Shown: positions 1 to 7,477, counted from the stretch's first letter. The stretch: 17,888 nucleotides of DNA from JAUWQU01 sp964605095 (GCA_964605095.1 CAZSBS010000077.1:1-17888); one strand, 5' to 3'. The notes: generated by a model from the letters alone, not told the origin. Translations and numbers: made by a program.

Positions 1-90
1 CTAATGCCTGGTTCCCGGCTCCAGGTTCCGCTTTTCCGCCGTTGCTTTTCCTAATACCGGGTTCCTGGTTCCAGGTTCCGCTTTTATGCC
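1..90. repeat. Two 40-base direct repeats, period 50
   Basis: Bases 1-40 and 51-90 are two copies of one unit, matching at about 34 of 40 positions and sharing the core CCAGGTTCCGCTTTT. Copy and spacer together give an exact 50-base period. On the minus strand the unit reads as GGAACC-type repeats, related to the GGGAACC tandem at 3144-3157. It lies upstream of the uvrA promoter. The rest of the leader up to 127 shows nothing I recognise. Confidence 0.75.
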
Positions 91-127
91 ATTCCTCCTT
101 CCCGCATGCGGTGCGCAGGGCAATCGC

Positions 128-156
128 TTGTGCCCCATCCCCGTCGGCAGTATAAT
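128..156 (+). promoter_or_regulatory. Predicted sigma-70-type promoter of uvrA
   Basis: TTGTGC at 128-133 and a perfect TATAAT at 151-156 are separated by 17 bases. Transcription would start near 163, leaving only about 11 bases before the ATG at 174 and no clear Shine-Dalgarno sequence. The message may therefore be nearly leaderless, or translation may begin at a downstream GTG. I see no recognisable SOS operator. Confidence 0.5.
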
Positions 157-173
157 GCACAATTTACTTTCGT

Positions 174-3137
174 ATGACGGAAACGGAATCGACATCCTCG
201 CGGGATAACCTCGGCCCCGTCGCGGGCGGCAGGGCGTCTATCGTCGCGGATGAGCCTGTGCGTACGGGCCACCCCGCGCCCCCGGCCGGGACGAAGGAGA
301 TAGTGATCCTCGGCGCCAAGGAGCACAATCTCCGCAACATTGACGTTCGCATTCCGCGCGACAAGCTGGTGGTCATCACGGGCCTCAGCGGGTCGGGCAA
401 GAGTTCGCTGGCATTTGACACGATCTACGCCGAAGGCCAGCGCAAGTACGTCGAGAGCCTTTCAGCCTACGCCAGGCAATTCCTCGAACAGTTGTCCAAG
501 CCTGACGTCGAGCACATCGAGGGCCTGCCGCCGACGGTGGCCATCGAGCAGCGCGGCGGCGGGAGCAATCCGCGATCGACAGTCGCAACCACAACGGAGA
601 TATACGATTATCTCCGGTTGCTCTTTGCCCGCGTGGGCGAGCCGCACTGCTGGATCTGCGGGCGGTCCATCACCAGCCAGACCGTCAGCCAGATGGTCGA
701 CGCCCTGTTCCAACTGCCCGAGGGCACGCGGTTCATGGTCCTGGCGCCGATCGTTCGCGGCAAGAAGGGTCAGCACCAGGAGGTGCTGCGGCACATCCGG
801 CGCGAGGGCTACGTCCGCGTGCGGATCGACGGGCAGATTTGCGACCTCAAGGCCGCGCCGGAGTTGAGCAAGTTCAAGGCCCACAACATCGAGGTGGTCG
901 TCGACCGCCTGATCCTCAAGGAATCCGTTCGCATCCGCCTGTCCGACAGCATCGAGACCGCGCTCGCCCTGGCCAGCGGGCTGGTGACGATCAGCCACGA
1001 GGACAGCGCCAGCCCCGACGACTCGAAGGACCCTGCCGGGACTGCCAACGGGCACTGGCAGGACCGGGTTTTCTCAGCCACATACGCATGCCCGGAGCAC
1101 CCGGAGGCCAGCCTGCCGGAGCTGAGTCCGCGGATGTTCAGCTTCAACTCGCCGTATGGGGCGTGCAAGTCGTGCGACGGGCTGGGCACGATCCTGGAGT
1201 TCGACCCGGACCTGATCGTGCCGGATGTCACGCTCTCGCTGACCCAGGGGGCCGTGGCGGCATGGCGCCACGGCGGCAAGCGGATGAACATCTTCTACAA
1301 TCGGCTGCTGCGGCAGTTCTGCCGCGAGTTCGGCGTCTCGCCGGCCACGCCTTTCCAGGATATTCCCAAGCCGCTTCGCGAGGCGCTGCTCAAGGGCGAC
1401 GCTGATCGCGGCTGGGAGGGCGTGATTGCCAACCTCAACCGCCGCTGGAAGAAGACCGACAGCGAGTACGTCAAGAGCCGGCTGCACGGGTTCCTTTCCG
1501 AGCAGGCCTGCCGCGCGTGCAAGGGCGCCAGGCTCAAGCCCGCCAGCCTGGCGGTAAAGGTGGCCGGGCGGACCATCGACGACGTCACCCGCATGAGCAT
1601 CATCGAGGCGCTGGCGTTTTTCGACTCGCTCAAGCTCGACGTCGAGAAGACCCAGATCGCCGTGACGATCCTCCGCGAGATACACCACCGGATGCGTTTC
1701 CTGGCCGACGTGGGGCTCGATTACATCACCCTCAACCGCACCTCGGCCACACTGAGCGGCGGAGAGGCCCAACGGATCCGCTTGGCCACGCAGGTCGGCA
1801 GCGGGCTCGTCGGGGTCTGCTACGTCCTGGACGAGCCGACCATCGGCCTGCACCAGCGAGACAACGCCCGGCTCATCCAAACACTGCTGCACCTGCGGGA
1901 CATGGGCAACACGGTGCTGGTCGTCGAGCACGACGAGGAGACCATCCGCAGCGCCGATGAGATAATCGACATGGGCCCGGCCGCGGGGCGCCACGGCGGG
2001 CGGATCGTCGGCCAGGGGACTGTCGACGACATCTGCCGCGCCCCGGAGTCGATGACGGGCAAGTACCTTTCCGGCGCGATGCGGATCGAGACGCCCCTGC
2101 GGCGGCGGAAGGTCTCGCCGCGAAAGGCCCTGGAGCTTCGCGGCTGCCGGGAAAACAACCTCAAGAACGTGGACGTCAAGTTCCCCATCGGCGGGGTCAT
2201 CTGCGTGACGGGCGTAAGCGGCTCGGGCAAGAGCACGCTCGTGAACCTCACGCTCATGCGGGCGCTGCGCCGCCGGCTGACGAACTCGCGTGAGAAGCCC
2301 GGCGAGCACGACAAGATCCTCGGCCTGGGCAAGATCGACAAGGTCATCGAGATCGACCAGTCGCCCATCGGACGCACCCCCCGGAGCAACCCCGCCACGT
2401 ACACGGGCGTGTTCGACCTTATCCGCCAGCTTTTCGCCAAGACTCGCGAGGCGAAGATTCGCGGCTACAAGCCGGGGCGGTTCAGCTTCAACGTCAAGGG
2501 CGGGCGCTGCGAGGCCTGCCAGGGCCAGGGCACCAAGCGGATCGAGATGCACTTTTTGCCGGATGTGTACGTCGAGTGCCAGGAGTGCCACGGCGCGCGG
2601 TACAACCGCGAGACGCTTGAGGTCCGTTACAAGGGCAAGAACATCGCCGACGTGCTGAACATGCGGGTGGAGGAGGCGCTGGGCTTCTTCGATAGCTTCT
2701 CGAAGATCAAGCAACTGCTCAAGGCCCTCAACGACGTGGGCCTAAGCTACGTCGAGCTAGGCCAAAGCTCGACAATGCTCTCCGGCGGCGAGGCACAGCG
2801 AGTCAAGCTCGCCAGCGAACTTGGCAAAACCGCAACCGGGCACACGCTCTACGTGCTGGACGAGCCCACGACCGGCCTGCACTTCGCCGATATCCACAAC
2901 CTGCTAAACGTGCTCAACCGCCTGGCCGACATGGGCAACACGGTGGTGATAATAGAACACAACCTCGACGTGATCAAGTGCGCCGACTGGCTGATCGACC
3001 TTGGCCCCGAGGGCGGCGAGGGCGGCGGGCTGATCGTCGCCGAGGGCACGCCGGAAACCGTCGCCGCAAATCCCGCGTCCTACACCGGCCAATTCCTGGC
3101 CAAACACATCGCCGCCGAACACGCGACCGAGGCGTAG
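174..3137 (+). CDS. uvrA: Excinuclease ABC subunit A (UvrA)
   Basis: UvrA is the damage-recognition ATPase of nucleotide excision repair; it acts as a dimer and loads UvrB on damaged DNA. The 987-residue product has both ABC modules: Walker A GLSGSGKS (70-77) and GVSGSGKS (680-687), signatures LSGGEAQR (527-534 and 869-876), and Walker B LDEP around 552-555 and 895-898. The C-terminal zinc module is complete (C779-x2-C782-x19-C802-x2-C805). The first zinc site reads C306-P-E-H309 ... C331-x2-C334, with His at the usual second Cys. Walker A lies about 39 residues later than in E. coli UvrA, so the N-terminus carries a hydrophilic extension or the true start is downstream; in-frame GTG codons at 258 and 303 are candidates. 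It stands alone with its own promoter. Confidence 0.97.
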   Translation: MTETESTSSRDNLGPVAGGRASIVADEPVRTGHPAPPAGTKEIVILGAKEHNLRNIDVRIPRDKLVVITGLSGSGKSSLAFDTIYAEGQRKYVESLSAYARQFLEQLSKPDVEHIEGLPPTVAIEQRGGGSNPRSTVATTTEIYDYLRLLFARVGEPHCWICGRSITSQTVSQMVDALFQLPEGTRFMVLAPIVRGKKGQHQEVLRHIRREGYVRVRIDGQICDLKAAPELSKFKAHNIEVVVDRLILKESVRIRLSDSIETALALASGLVTISHEDSASPDDSKDPAGTANGHWQDRVFSATYACPEHPEASLPELSPRMFSFNSPYGACKSCDGLGTILEFDPDLIVPDVTLSLTQGAVAAWRHGGKRMNIFYNRLLRQFCREFGVSPATPFQDIPKPLREALLKGDADRGWEGVIANLNRRWKKTDSEYVKSRLHGFLSEQACRACKGARLKPASLAVKVAGRTIDDVTRMSIIEALAFFDSLKLDVEKTQIAVTILREIHHRMRFLADVGLDYITLNRTSATLSGGEAQRIRLATQVGSGLVGVCYVLDEPTIGLHQRDNARLIQTLLHLRDMGNTVLVVEHDEETIRSADEIIDMGPAAGRHGGRIVGQGTVDDICRAPESMTGKYLSGAMRIETPLRRRKVSPRKALELRGCRENNLKNVDVKFPIGGVICVTGVSGSGKSTLVNLTLMRALRRRLTNSREKPGEHDKILGLGKIDKVIEIDQSPIGRTPRSNPATYTGVFDLIRQLFAKTREAKIRGYKPGRFSFNVKGGRCEACQGQGTKRIEMHFLPDVYVECQECHGARYNRETLEVRYKGKNIADVLNMRVEEALGFFDSFSKIKQLLKALNDVGLSYVELGQSSTMLSGGEAQRVKLASELGKTATGHTLYVLDEPTTGLHFADIHNLLNVLNRLADMGNTVVIIEHNLDVIKCADWLIDLGPEGGEGGGLIVAEGTPETVAANPASYTGQFLAKHIAAEHATEA

Positions 3138-3143
3138 CGGCAC

Positions 3144-3186
3144 GGGAACCGGGAACCGGCGATTGCGGATTGGGGATTGGGGATTA
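3144..3186. repeat. Short 7-base tandem repeats downstream of uvrA
   Basis: Two copies of GGGAACC (3144-3157) are followed by GATTGCG, GATTGGG, GATTGGG and GATTA (3161-3186). A purine-rich stretch built on GCGGAG follows to about 3215. From there to 3305 I see no gene or clear site. A similar GGATTACCGC...GGAGGCGCAGAG pattern recurs inside the rlmKL coding sequence at 4867-4919, so this is a dispersed repeat family. Confidence 0.7.
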
Positions 3187-3305
3187 ACCGCGGAGACGCG
3201 GAGGCGCGGAGGGAAGACGGCAATTGCGTAGTCCCGAGCGAAGCCGAGAGGCGGGGCGGCACATGTCAGCCCGCGGCGCAAAACGTGTTTGGCGGACTCT
3301 TCATT

Positions 3306-3577
3306 AGCCCCGTTCACGGGGCTTCGCCCCCGCGATAGCGGGGGTTTAGGCCAGGCCTTTAGGCCTGGTTTACGGACAATGCGCTACCCATCCTTGTTGT
3401 CTATTACTTGCAGCACGCTTTCAGCGTGCTTACCCGTTCTTGGGGGCCTTCAGGCTAAAGCCGACAGAAAGCGCGGTGAAAGCGTGCTGAAAAACAACAA
3501 GGGCGTACCGATTTCCCCAGGGCTCAAAGCCCTGGTCTATACCCGCCTTCGGCGGGCGAAGCCCCGTGAACGGGGCT
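3306..3577. repeat. 272-base nested palindrome mosaic (REPIN-like)
   Basis: The ends, 3306-3329 and 3554-3577, are perfect 24-base inverted repeats. Each arm carries matching hairpins in the same order. Left arm: AGCCCCGT/ACGGGGCT (3306-3323), CCCCCGC/GCGGGGG (3327-3344), CCAGGCCT/AGGCCTGG (3351-3368) and AGCACGCT/AGCGTGCT (3412-3430). Right arm, read outward-in: 3560-3577, CCCGCC/GGCGGG (3542-3556), CCAGGGCT/AGCCCTGG (3517-3535) and a decayed hairpin ending at 3488. The spacers also align as inverted copies (CTTGTTGT in both). The element therefore looks like two inverted copies of one multi-hairpin unit. It could act as a terminator for uvrA or be a non-autonomous mobile repeat. No transposase lies nearby. 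Confidence 0.75.
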
Positions 3578-3604
3578 GAAGCGGCCGTGGAACAGATCGC
3601 CCTG

Positions 3605-3633
3605 TGGAACAAGGCCGCCCGCGCTGGTATTAT
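3605..3633 (+). promoter_or_regulatory. Possible promoter of rlmKL
   Basis: TGGAAC at 3605-3610 and TATTAT at 3628-3633 lie 17 bases apart, about 58 bases before the rlmKL start codon. The octamer GTGGAACA occurs twice, at 3587-3594 and 3604-3611, with a 17-base period. That repeat could be a protein-binding site, but nothing else supports it. Confidence 0.3.
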
Positions 3634-3691
3634 CGCATCAGGGTAATTGATGGGTGCGTTCTGAAAGACACGTGGGCGAAGATTCGGCAGA

Positions 3692-6151
3692 ATGGCGGAA
3701 CAGCTTAACCTAGTCGCGACGACGACGATGGGCCTCGAGGCCGTGGTCGCCCGTGAGTTGGAGGGCCTCGGATACAGCCCGCGGATCGTCCAGACCGGGC
3801 GGGTCGCGTTTGCCGGCGACTGTCTGGCTGTGTGCCGGGCGAACATTTGGCTTCGCTGCGCCGACCGCGTGCTGATCCAGGTCGGGCAATTCGAGGCCGG
3901 GGATTTCGGCGAGCTTTTCGACCACACGTACGCACTGCCATGGCAGGACTGGATCGGCCCGGAAGCGGCATTTCCGGTTCTGGGCCGGTCGGTGGCGTCG
4001 CAGCTTTCCAGCGTCCCGGCCTGCCAGCGGATCGTCAAGAAGGCCCTCGTCGAGAAGCTCCGCGCCGCACACCACGTCGAGACGTTGGGCGAGACCGGCC
4101 ACACCTGCACCGTCGAGGTAGCGCTGCTCAAAGACGTCGCTACGCTGACTCTCGACACCAGCGGGCCAAGCCTGCACAAGCGCGGCTATAGAACGCTCGT
4201 CGGGGCCGCGCCGCTGAAGGAGACCCTCGCGGCCGGGCTCGTGCTGCTTAGCTTCTGGCGGCCCGAACGCCCGCTGATCGATCCGTTCTGCGGCAGCGGG
4301 ACGATACCTATCGAGGCCGCACTCATCGGCCAAAACATCGCGCCTGGGCTCGGCCGGCAATTCGCCGCGGAGGCCTGGCCCGCGCTGCCCGAGCCGCTCT
4401 GGCGGCAGGCACGCCAGGAAGCCCGCGACCAGGCCGTCGCCGCCGACCTGCCCATCCGCATCATCGGCACGGACATCGACCCCGAGGCGATCAAGCTCGC
4501 GCGATTTCACGCCGAGCGGGCCGGCGTGGCTGGGCAGGTGCATTTCCAGGAGCGGAGTTTCGAGGAGCTTACCAGCAGCCGGGAGTACGGCTGCGTTATC
4601 TGCAACCCGCCGTATGGCCAGCGCATCGGCGAAGAGGCGCAGATCCGCGAACTGTACCTCAGCCTGCCGCTGGTGCTGCGGCACCTGCAAACGTGGTCGC
4701 ACTTCATTCTCAGCGCGCGGAAGAACCTCGAGAAGATTGTAGGCCGGGATGCCGACCGGCGGCGCAAACTCTACAACGGCTCGATCGAGTGTACGTACTA
4801 CCAGTTTCACGGCCCAAGACCGGGTGGCACGGGCGTATCGCCCGCTAATGAGAAGGAAGAAGCAGCGGATTACCGCAGCCCGAAGGGCCCTGCGGGAGGC
4901 GCAGAGACACAGAGGGCAACAGAAGAAGCAAGAGAAGCAGAAGAAACAGAGAAGACCACGGGCGAGGAGCAGGAAACAAGCAGCGATGCGCTTCGCGACC
5001 CCTCCCCCTTGACGGGGGAGGGTGGCCCGAAGGGCCGGGGGAGGGTGAGGTCCGCTGATGACGTCCAGAACCTCACGCAGGGCAGCAACAAGCCGCCCAT
5101 GGCACAAACTGGCCAGCCCCGGCCGGAAATCGCCCCCGTCTTCGGCGGGCTGGACAAGCACGACTTCGACCAGGCAGAGATGTTCCGCAACCGCCTGCTC
5201 AAGCGCGCCCATCACCTGCGCCGCTGGCCTGCGCGCGGAATCACGTGCTACCGCATCTACGACCGCGACATCCCAGAGGTACCGCTCGCCGTAGACATCT
5301 ACGAGGGCCATCTCCACATCGCCGAGTACGAGCGGCCCGACGAACGCACGGCCGCCCAGCACGCCGACTGGCTGGACCTGATGGCCCGCTCGGCCGGTCA
5401 GGCATTGGACATCCCCGCCGCAAACGTCTTCCTGAAGCGCCGCCAGCGGCAGCGAGGCCTGGACCAGTACGAGAAGTTCTCCGACGAAAGCCGGACGGCA
5501 ATCGTCACCGAGGCGGGCCTGAAGTTCCGCGTGAACCTCTCGGACTACCTCGACACGGGCCTGTTTCTCGACCATCGCATCACGCGGTCGCTCGTCCGCG
5601 AGGAGTCCGCCGGGCTGCGAATGCTCAACCTCTTCGCGTACACCGGCGCGTTCAGCGTCTACGCCGCCGCCGGCGGAGCCAAGGCCACCACCACCGTGGA
5701 CCTCTCGAACACCTACCTGGACTGGGCACGCGACAACATGTTCATCAACGGCTTTGCGGGCGTCGAGCATCGCTTCGTGCGGGCCGACGCGCCCGGATTC
5801 CTGCTGGACTACAAGCCCGGCAGCGTGTGGGACCTGGCCGTCGTGGACCCGCCCACCTTCTCCAACAGCACAATGGTCAAGACGGACTGGGACGTGCAAC
5901 TCCGCCACGTCGAACTCCTGACGACCCTGGCTGAGCGAATGTCCGAAGGCGGGGTTATCTACTTCTCCACCAACTTCCGCCGATTCAAGCTCGACGAGCC
6001 CGCCCTCGCCAACGCCGGCCTGAGCGCCCATGAGATCACCGGCCGGACCATCCCCGAAGACTTCCGCAACAAACGAATCCATCGCTGCTGGAGAATGGTG
6101 TGTTCCGAAAAGCAGGAAGTAGTAGACAGTGAGCAATGGACAATGAAATAG
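3692..6151 (+). CDS. rlmKL: Fused 23S rRNA methyltransferase RlmL/RlmK (m2G2445 / m7G2069)
   Basis: The family modifies two guanines in 23S rRNA: the N-terminal RlmL half makes m2G2445 and the RlmK half makes m7G2069 (E. coli numbering). The start at 3692 matches family N-termini (LVATTTMGLEAVVARELEGLGY after a few residues), although no good ribosome binding site precedes it. A THUMP region fills roughly residues 1-165. The RlmL domain shows IDPFCGSG (196-203) and catalytic NPPY (305-308). The RlmK domain shows YLDTGLFLDHR, LNLFAYTG (from 645) and DPPTFSNS (from 719). At 819 residues it is about 117 longer than the 702-residue E. coli enzyme. Most of the excess is a linker at about 375-493 made of repeat-like sequence (see 4822-5050). 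The last ~19 residues after CWRM also extend past the family end and run into an inverted repeat. Confidence 0.93.
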   Translation: MAEQLNLVATTTMGLEAVVARELEGLGYSPRIVQTGRVAFAGDCLAVCRANIWLRCADRVLIQVGQFEAGDFGELFDHTYALPWQDWIGPEAAFPVLGRSVASQLSSVPACQRIVKKALVEKLRAAHHVETLGETGHTCTVEVALLKDVATLTLDTSGPSLHKRGYRTLVGAAPLKETLAAGLVLLSFWRPERPLIDPFCGSGTIPIEAALIGQNIAPGLGRQFAAEAWPALPEPLWRQARQEARDQAVAADLPIRIIGTDIDPEAIKLARFHAERAGVAGQVHFQERSFEELTSSREYGCVICNPPYGQRIGEEAQIRELYLSLPLVLRHLQTWSHFILSARKNLEKIVGRDADRRRKLYNGSIECTYYQFHGPRPGGTGVSPANEKEEAADYRSPKGPAGGAETQRATEEAREAEETEKTTGEEQETSSDALRDPSPLTGEGGPKGRGRVRSADDVQNLTQGSNKPPMAQTGQPRPEIAPVFGGLDKHDFDQAEMFRNRLLKRAHHLRRWPARGITCYRIYDRDIPEVPLAVDIYEGHLHIAEYERPDERTAAQHADWLDLMARSAGQALDIPAANVFLKRRQRQRGLDQYEKFSDESRTAIVTEAGLKFRVNLSDYLDTGLFLDHRITRSLVREESAGLRMLNLFAYTGAFSVYAAAGGAKATTTVDLSNTYLDWARDNMFINGFAGVEHRFVRADAPGFLLDYKPGSVWDLAVVDPPTFSNSTMVKTDWDVQLRHVELLTTLAERMSEGGVIYFSTNFRRFKLDEPALANAGLSAHEITGRTIPEDFRNKRIHRCWRMVCSEKQEVVDSEQWTMK
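4822..5050 (+). repeat. Intergenic-type repeats read in frame in the rlmKL linker
   Basis: The stretch encoding the interdomain linker carries three elements that look like spacer DNA. The first is a GGTGGCACGGGCG-TAT-CGCCC hairpin near 4823-4843; the GTGGCACGGGCGT word recurs near 13685. The second is GGATTACCGCAG...GGAGGCGCAGAGACACAGAGG (4867-4916), related to 3182-3220 after uvrA. The third is CCCTCCCCC/GGGGGAGGG with loop TTGAC (5000-5022), followed by GGCCC-GAA-GGGCC (5024-5036). The GCCCGAAGGGCC word occurs twice, also at 4878-4889. The frame stays open throughout, giving a Glu/Lys/Thr/Pro/Gly-rich, probably disordered peptide. Confidence 0.7.
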
Positions 6152-6182
6152 CACCCTTCTTCGCTGTCCATTGCTCACTGTC
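6125..6182. terminator. 18-bp inverted repeat between convergent genes
   Basis: GACAGTGAGCAATGGACA (6125-6142) is perfectly complemented at 6165-6182, with a 22-base loop. The left arm overlaps the last codons and sits just before the stop of rlmKL (6149-6151). The right arm ends 24 bases before the 3' end of the minus-strand gene stopping at 6207. The position suits a bidirectional terminator, but neither side has a U-tract. TGTCCATTG is also directly repeated (6165-6173, 6179-6187), so it may be another dispersed repeat. Confidence 0.5.
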
Positions 6183-6206
6183 CATTGTCCACTTGCATTT
6201 CTCCCC

Positions 6207-7256
6207 CTATTTCTCCCCCGGCCGGTACTCCTTTATTTCGCCATTCTCGCCGTAGATGATCACAGGCTTGGGCGGCTCGGGCGCCGCCGGCTGGGTGCCC
6301 GGCTGGGTGCCCGGCTGGGTCGTGGGCTGGGTCGTGGGCAGCCGGCGCTGGCGGCGCTGGCTGAACAGCCAGTCCCAGAGGGATTGGCTTTCGTAGACCT
6401 CCGCCCAGCACGCCGTCGCCGCGCCGGTAAGCAGCGTGAGCTTCGGATGCCCGCCCGCGGCCTTGAGCGCCACGAACATGTCTTGTGGGTAATGCAGGAT
6501 CGGGCTCTTCTCGCCGGTGAAAATCCACACCGGCACGTGGGCGAAACTCGCCGCCGAGTTCGGGTCCCCCCCGCCGCTGACCACCACCGCCGCCGCCCAC
6601 ATGTTCGGGTCCGACCTCAGCGCGTTAAACGTGCCGAACCCGCCCATCTCCTGGCCCGTGACGTACAGGCGGTTGGGGTCCAGGCCGAACTCCCGGCCAA
6701 GATTGTCAACCAACTGCAAGAGCACGCTCATGGCCGGAAAATGTTTCCGGCCGGGCTTCGGCTTGGTGTCGCCGTACGGCTCGTCGCCCCACCAGTTGGG
6801 GCTCTGCGGGGCCAGGACGAAGCAGGGGTATCGCTGCTGAATCTCCGGCCTGGCCAGGACGCCCACGGAATACGCCGCGAGCAGTTGAAGCGTGTTGCCC
6901 TTGCCCTCGCCCGGTATGCCGTGCAGGCAGACCACCATCGGATAGGCCGTGCCGGGCTTGTACCCGGCCGGCTTCATCAGGCGGTACTCCATCGTCTGCC
7001 CGTCGAGCGTCGTAAAATTGCGGCCCTCGTAAACCTTCTGGAGCATCGAGACGTCCGCGCCCTGCTTGCCATGCTGGCCGGGAACCTTCGTGGTGTACTT
7101 GGGCCCCGGCGAGCCGGAATCCCCCGCCAGCCCGACCGCCGGCCGGCCGGGCCTTGCCGGCCTGCCCTGCCCAAAACACGCCCCCGCCGCAAGCAGCACA
7201 GTCGCCAACGCCGCGACGGCAAACGCCGCCGCCGCGATTCTCGCGATCCGATCCAT
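6207..7256 (-). CDS. Exported alpha/beta-hydrolase-fold protein, catalytic triad apparently lost
   Basis: The 349-residue product starts at ATG 7256, supported by TTGGAGA about 8 bases upstream; an in-frame ATG at 7343 lies beside the predicted transcription start and is unlikely. Residues 1-35 form a signal peptide (MDRIARIAAAAFAVAALATV...). The core resembles PHB-depolymerase/dienelactone-hydrolase-like esterases: PMVVCLHGIPGEGKG (oxyanion region), FVLAPQSPNWWG, LYVTGQEMGGFGTFNAL and VWIFTGEKSP. The expected nucleophile elbow G-x-S-x-G-G reads G-Q-E203-M-G-G. The expected acid in GEKDP-type motifs is Ser251. The position usually holding His, just before the W, is Thr281. Hydrolase activity is therefore doubtful and a binding role more likely. 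The C-terminus has four TQP-type repeats and a charged tail. A weak lipobox-like LAAGAC gives no clear lipoprotein call. Confidence 0.85.
   Translation of the reverse strand: MDRIARIAAAAFAVAALATVLLAAGACFGQGRPARPGRPAVGLAGDSGSPGPKYTTKVPGQHGKQGADVSMLQKVYEGRNFTTLDGQTMEYRLMKPAGYKPGTAYPMVVCLHGIPGEGKGNTLQLLAAYSVGVLARPEIQQRYPCFVLAPQSPNWWGDEPYGDTKPKPGRKHFPAMSVLLQLVDNLGREFGLDPNRLYVTGQEMGGFGTFNALRSDPNMWAAAVVVSGGGDPNSAASFAHVPVWIFTGEKSPILHYPQDMFVALKAAGGHPKLTLLTGAATACWAEVYESQSLWDWLFSQRRQRRLPTTQPTTQPGTQPGTQPAAPEPPKPVIIYGENGEIKEYRPGEK
6289..6336 (-). repeat. Four 12-base coding tandem repeats
   Basis: Four consecutive 12-base units, two of GGCTGGGTGCCC and two of GGCTGGGTCGTG on the plus strand, encode TTQP-TTQP-GTQP-GTQP near the C-terminus of the minus-strand hydrolase-like gene. 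The pairs are identical inside and differ between, indicating recent slippage. The segment is a likely flexible linker. Confidence 0.85.
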
Positions 7257-7348
7257 GCGATTCTCCAAATGACGCCCGCCCGCCGACACGGGGCTATCGC
7301 CAGCCAGCGCCGAACCGGCCTGGCCAGAACCCTGAGCGTCCACTATGG

Positions 7349-7377
7349 ATTATAACCGATCAGGCCCCCCGCGGTAA
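7349..7377 (-). promoter_or_regulatory. Predicted promoter of the hydrolase-like gene
   Basis: On the minus strand TTACCG (7377-7372) and a perfect TATAAT (7354-7349) are 17 bases apart. Transcription would begin near 7342 and give an ~86-base leader before the ATG at 7256. This also argues against translation from the ATG at 7343. Confidence 0.5.
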
Positions 7378-7439
7378 CGACCTGCCGACCTCGCCGCACA
7401 TCACCGCCGATGAATTCCTGTCACGAGTCACTGGAGACC

Positions 7440-7467
7440 TTGCCTTTTCTGGCCGATCCCGTAAACT
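7440..7467 (+). promoter_or_regulatory. Predicted promoter of tRNA-Leu
   Basis: TTGCCT (7440-7445) and TAAACT (7462-7467) are 16 bases apart and lie about 10 bases before the tRNA 5' end, the right distance for a promoter making a short 5' leader. Confidence 0.45.
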
Positions 7468-7477
7468 ATCCTCTCCG

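Noticed and set aside
1074..2714. Long minus-strand open frame inside uvrA
   Set aside because: It lies wholly within a convincing UvrA gene, is rich in His/Leu/Ala/Asp as expected from antisense of GC-rich codons, and shows no recognisable domain.
3306..3577. CRISPR array
   Set aside because: Repeats are inverted hairpins of different sequence, not evenly spaced direct repeats, and no cas gene is present anywhere in the window.
3289..3579. 96-codon open frame (APFTGLRP...) in the palindrome mosaic
   Set aside because: Its sequence is dictated by the palindromes, and a similar peptide can be read from the other arm on the opposite strand. It is a repeat artefact, not a gene.
3710..6178. 822-codon minus-strand open frame opposite rlmKL
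   Set aside because: Antisense shadow of a GC-rich gene whose plus-strand product has clear methyltransferase motifs. The minus product shows no motifs.
6171..7355. Plus-strand open frame opposite the hydrolase-like gene
   Set aside because: The minus-strand gene has a promoter, ribosome binding site, signal peptide and fold motifs. The plus frame is Arg/His/Pro-rich antisense sequence.
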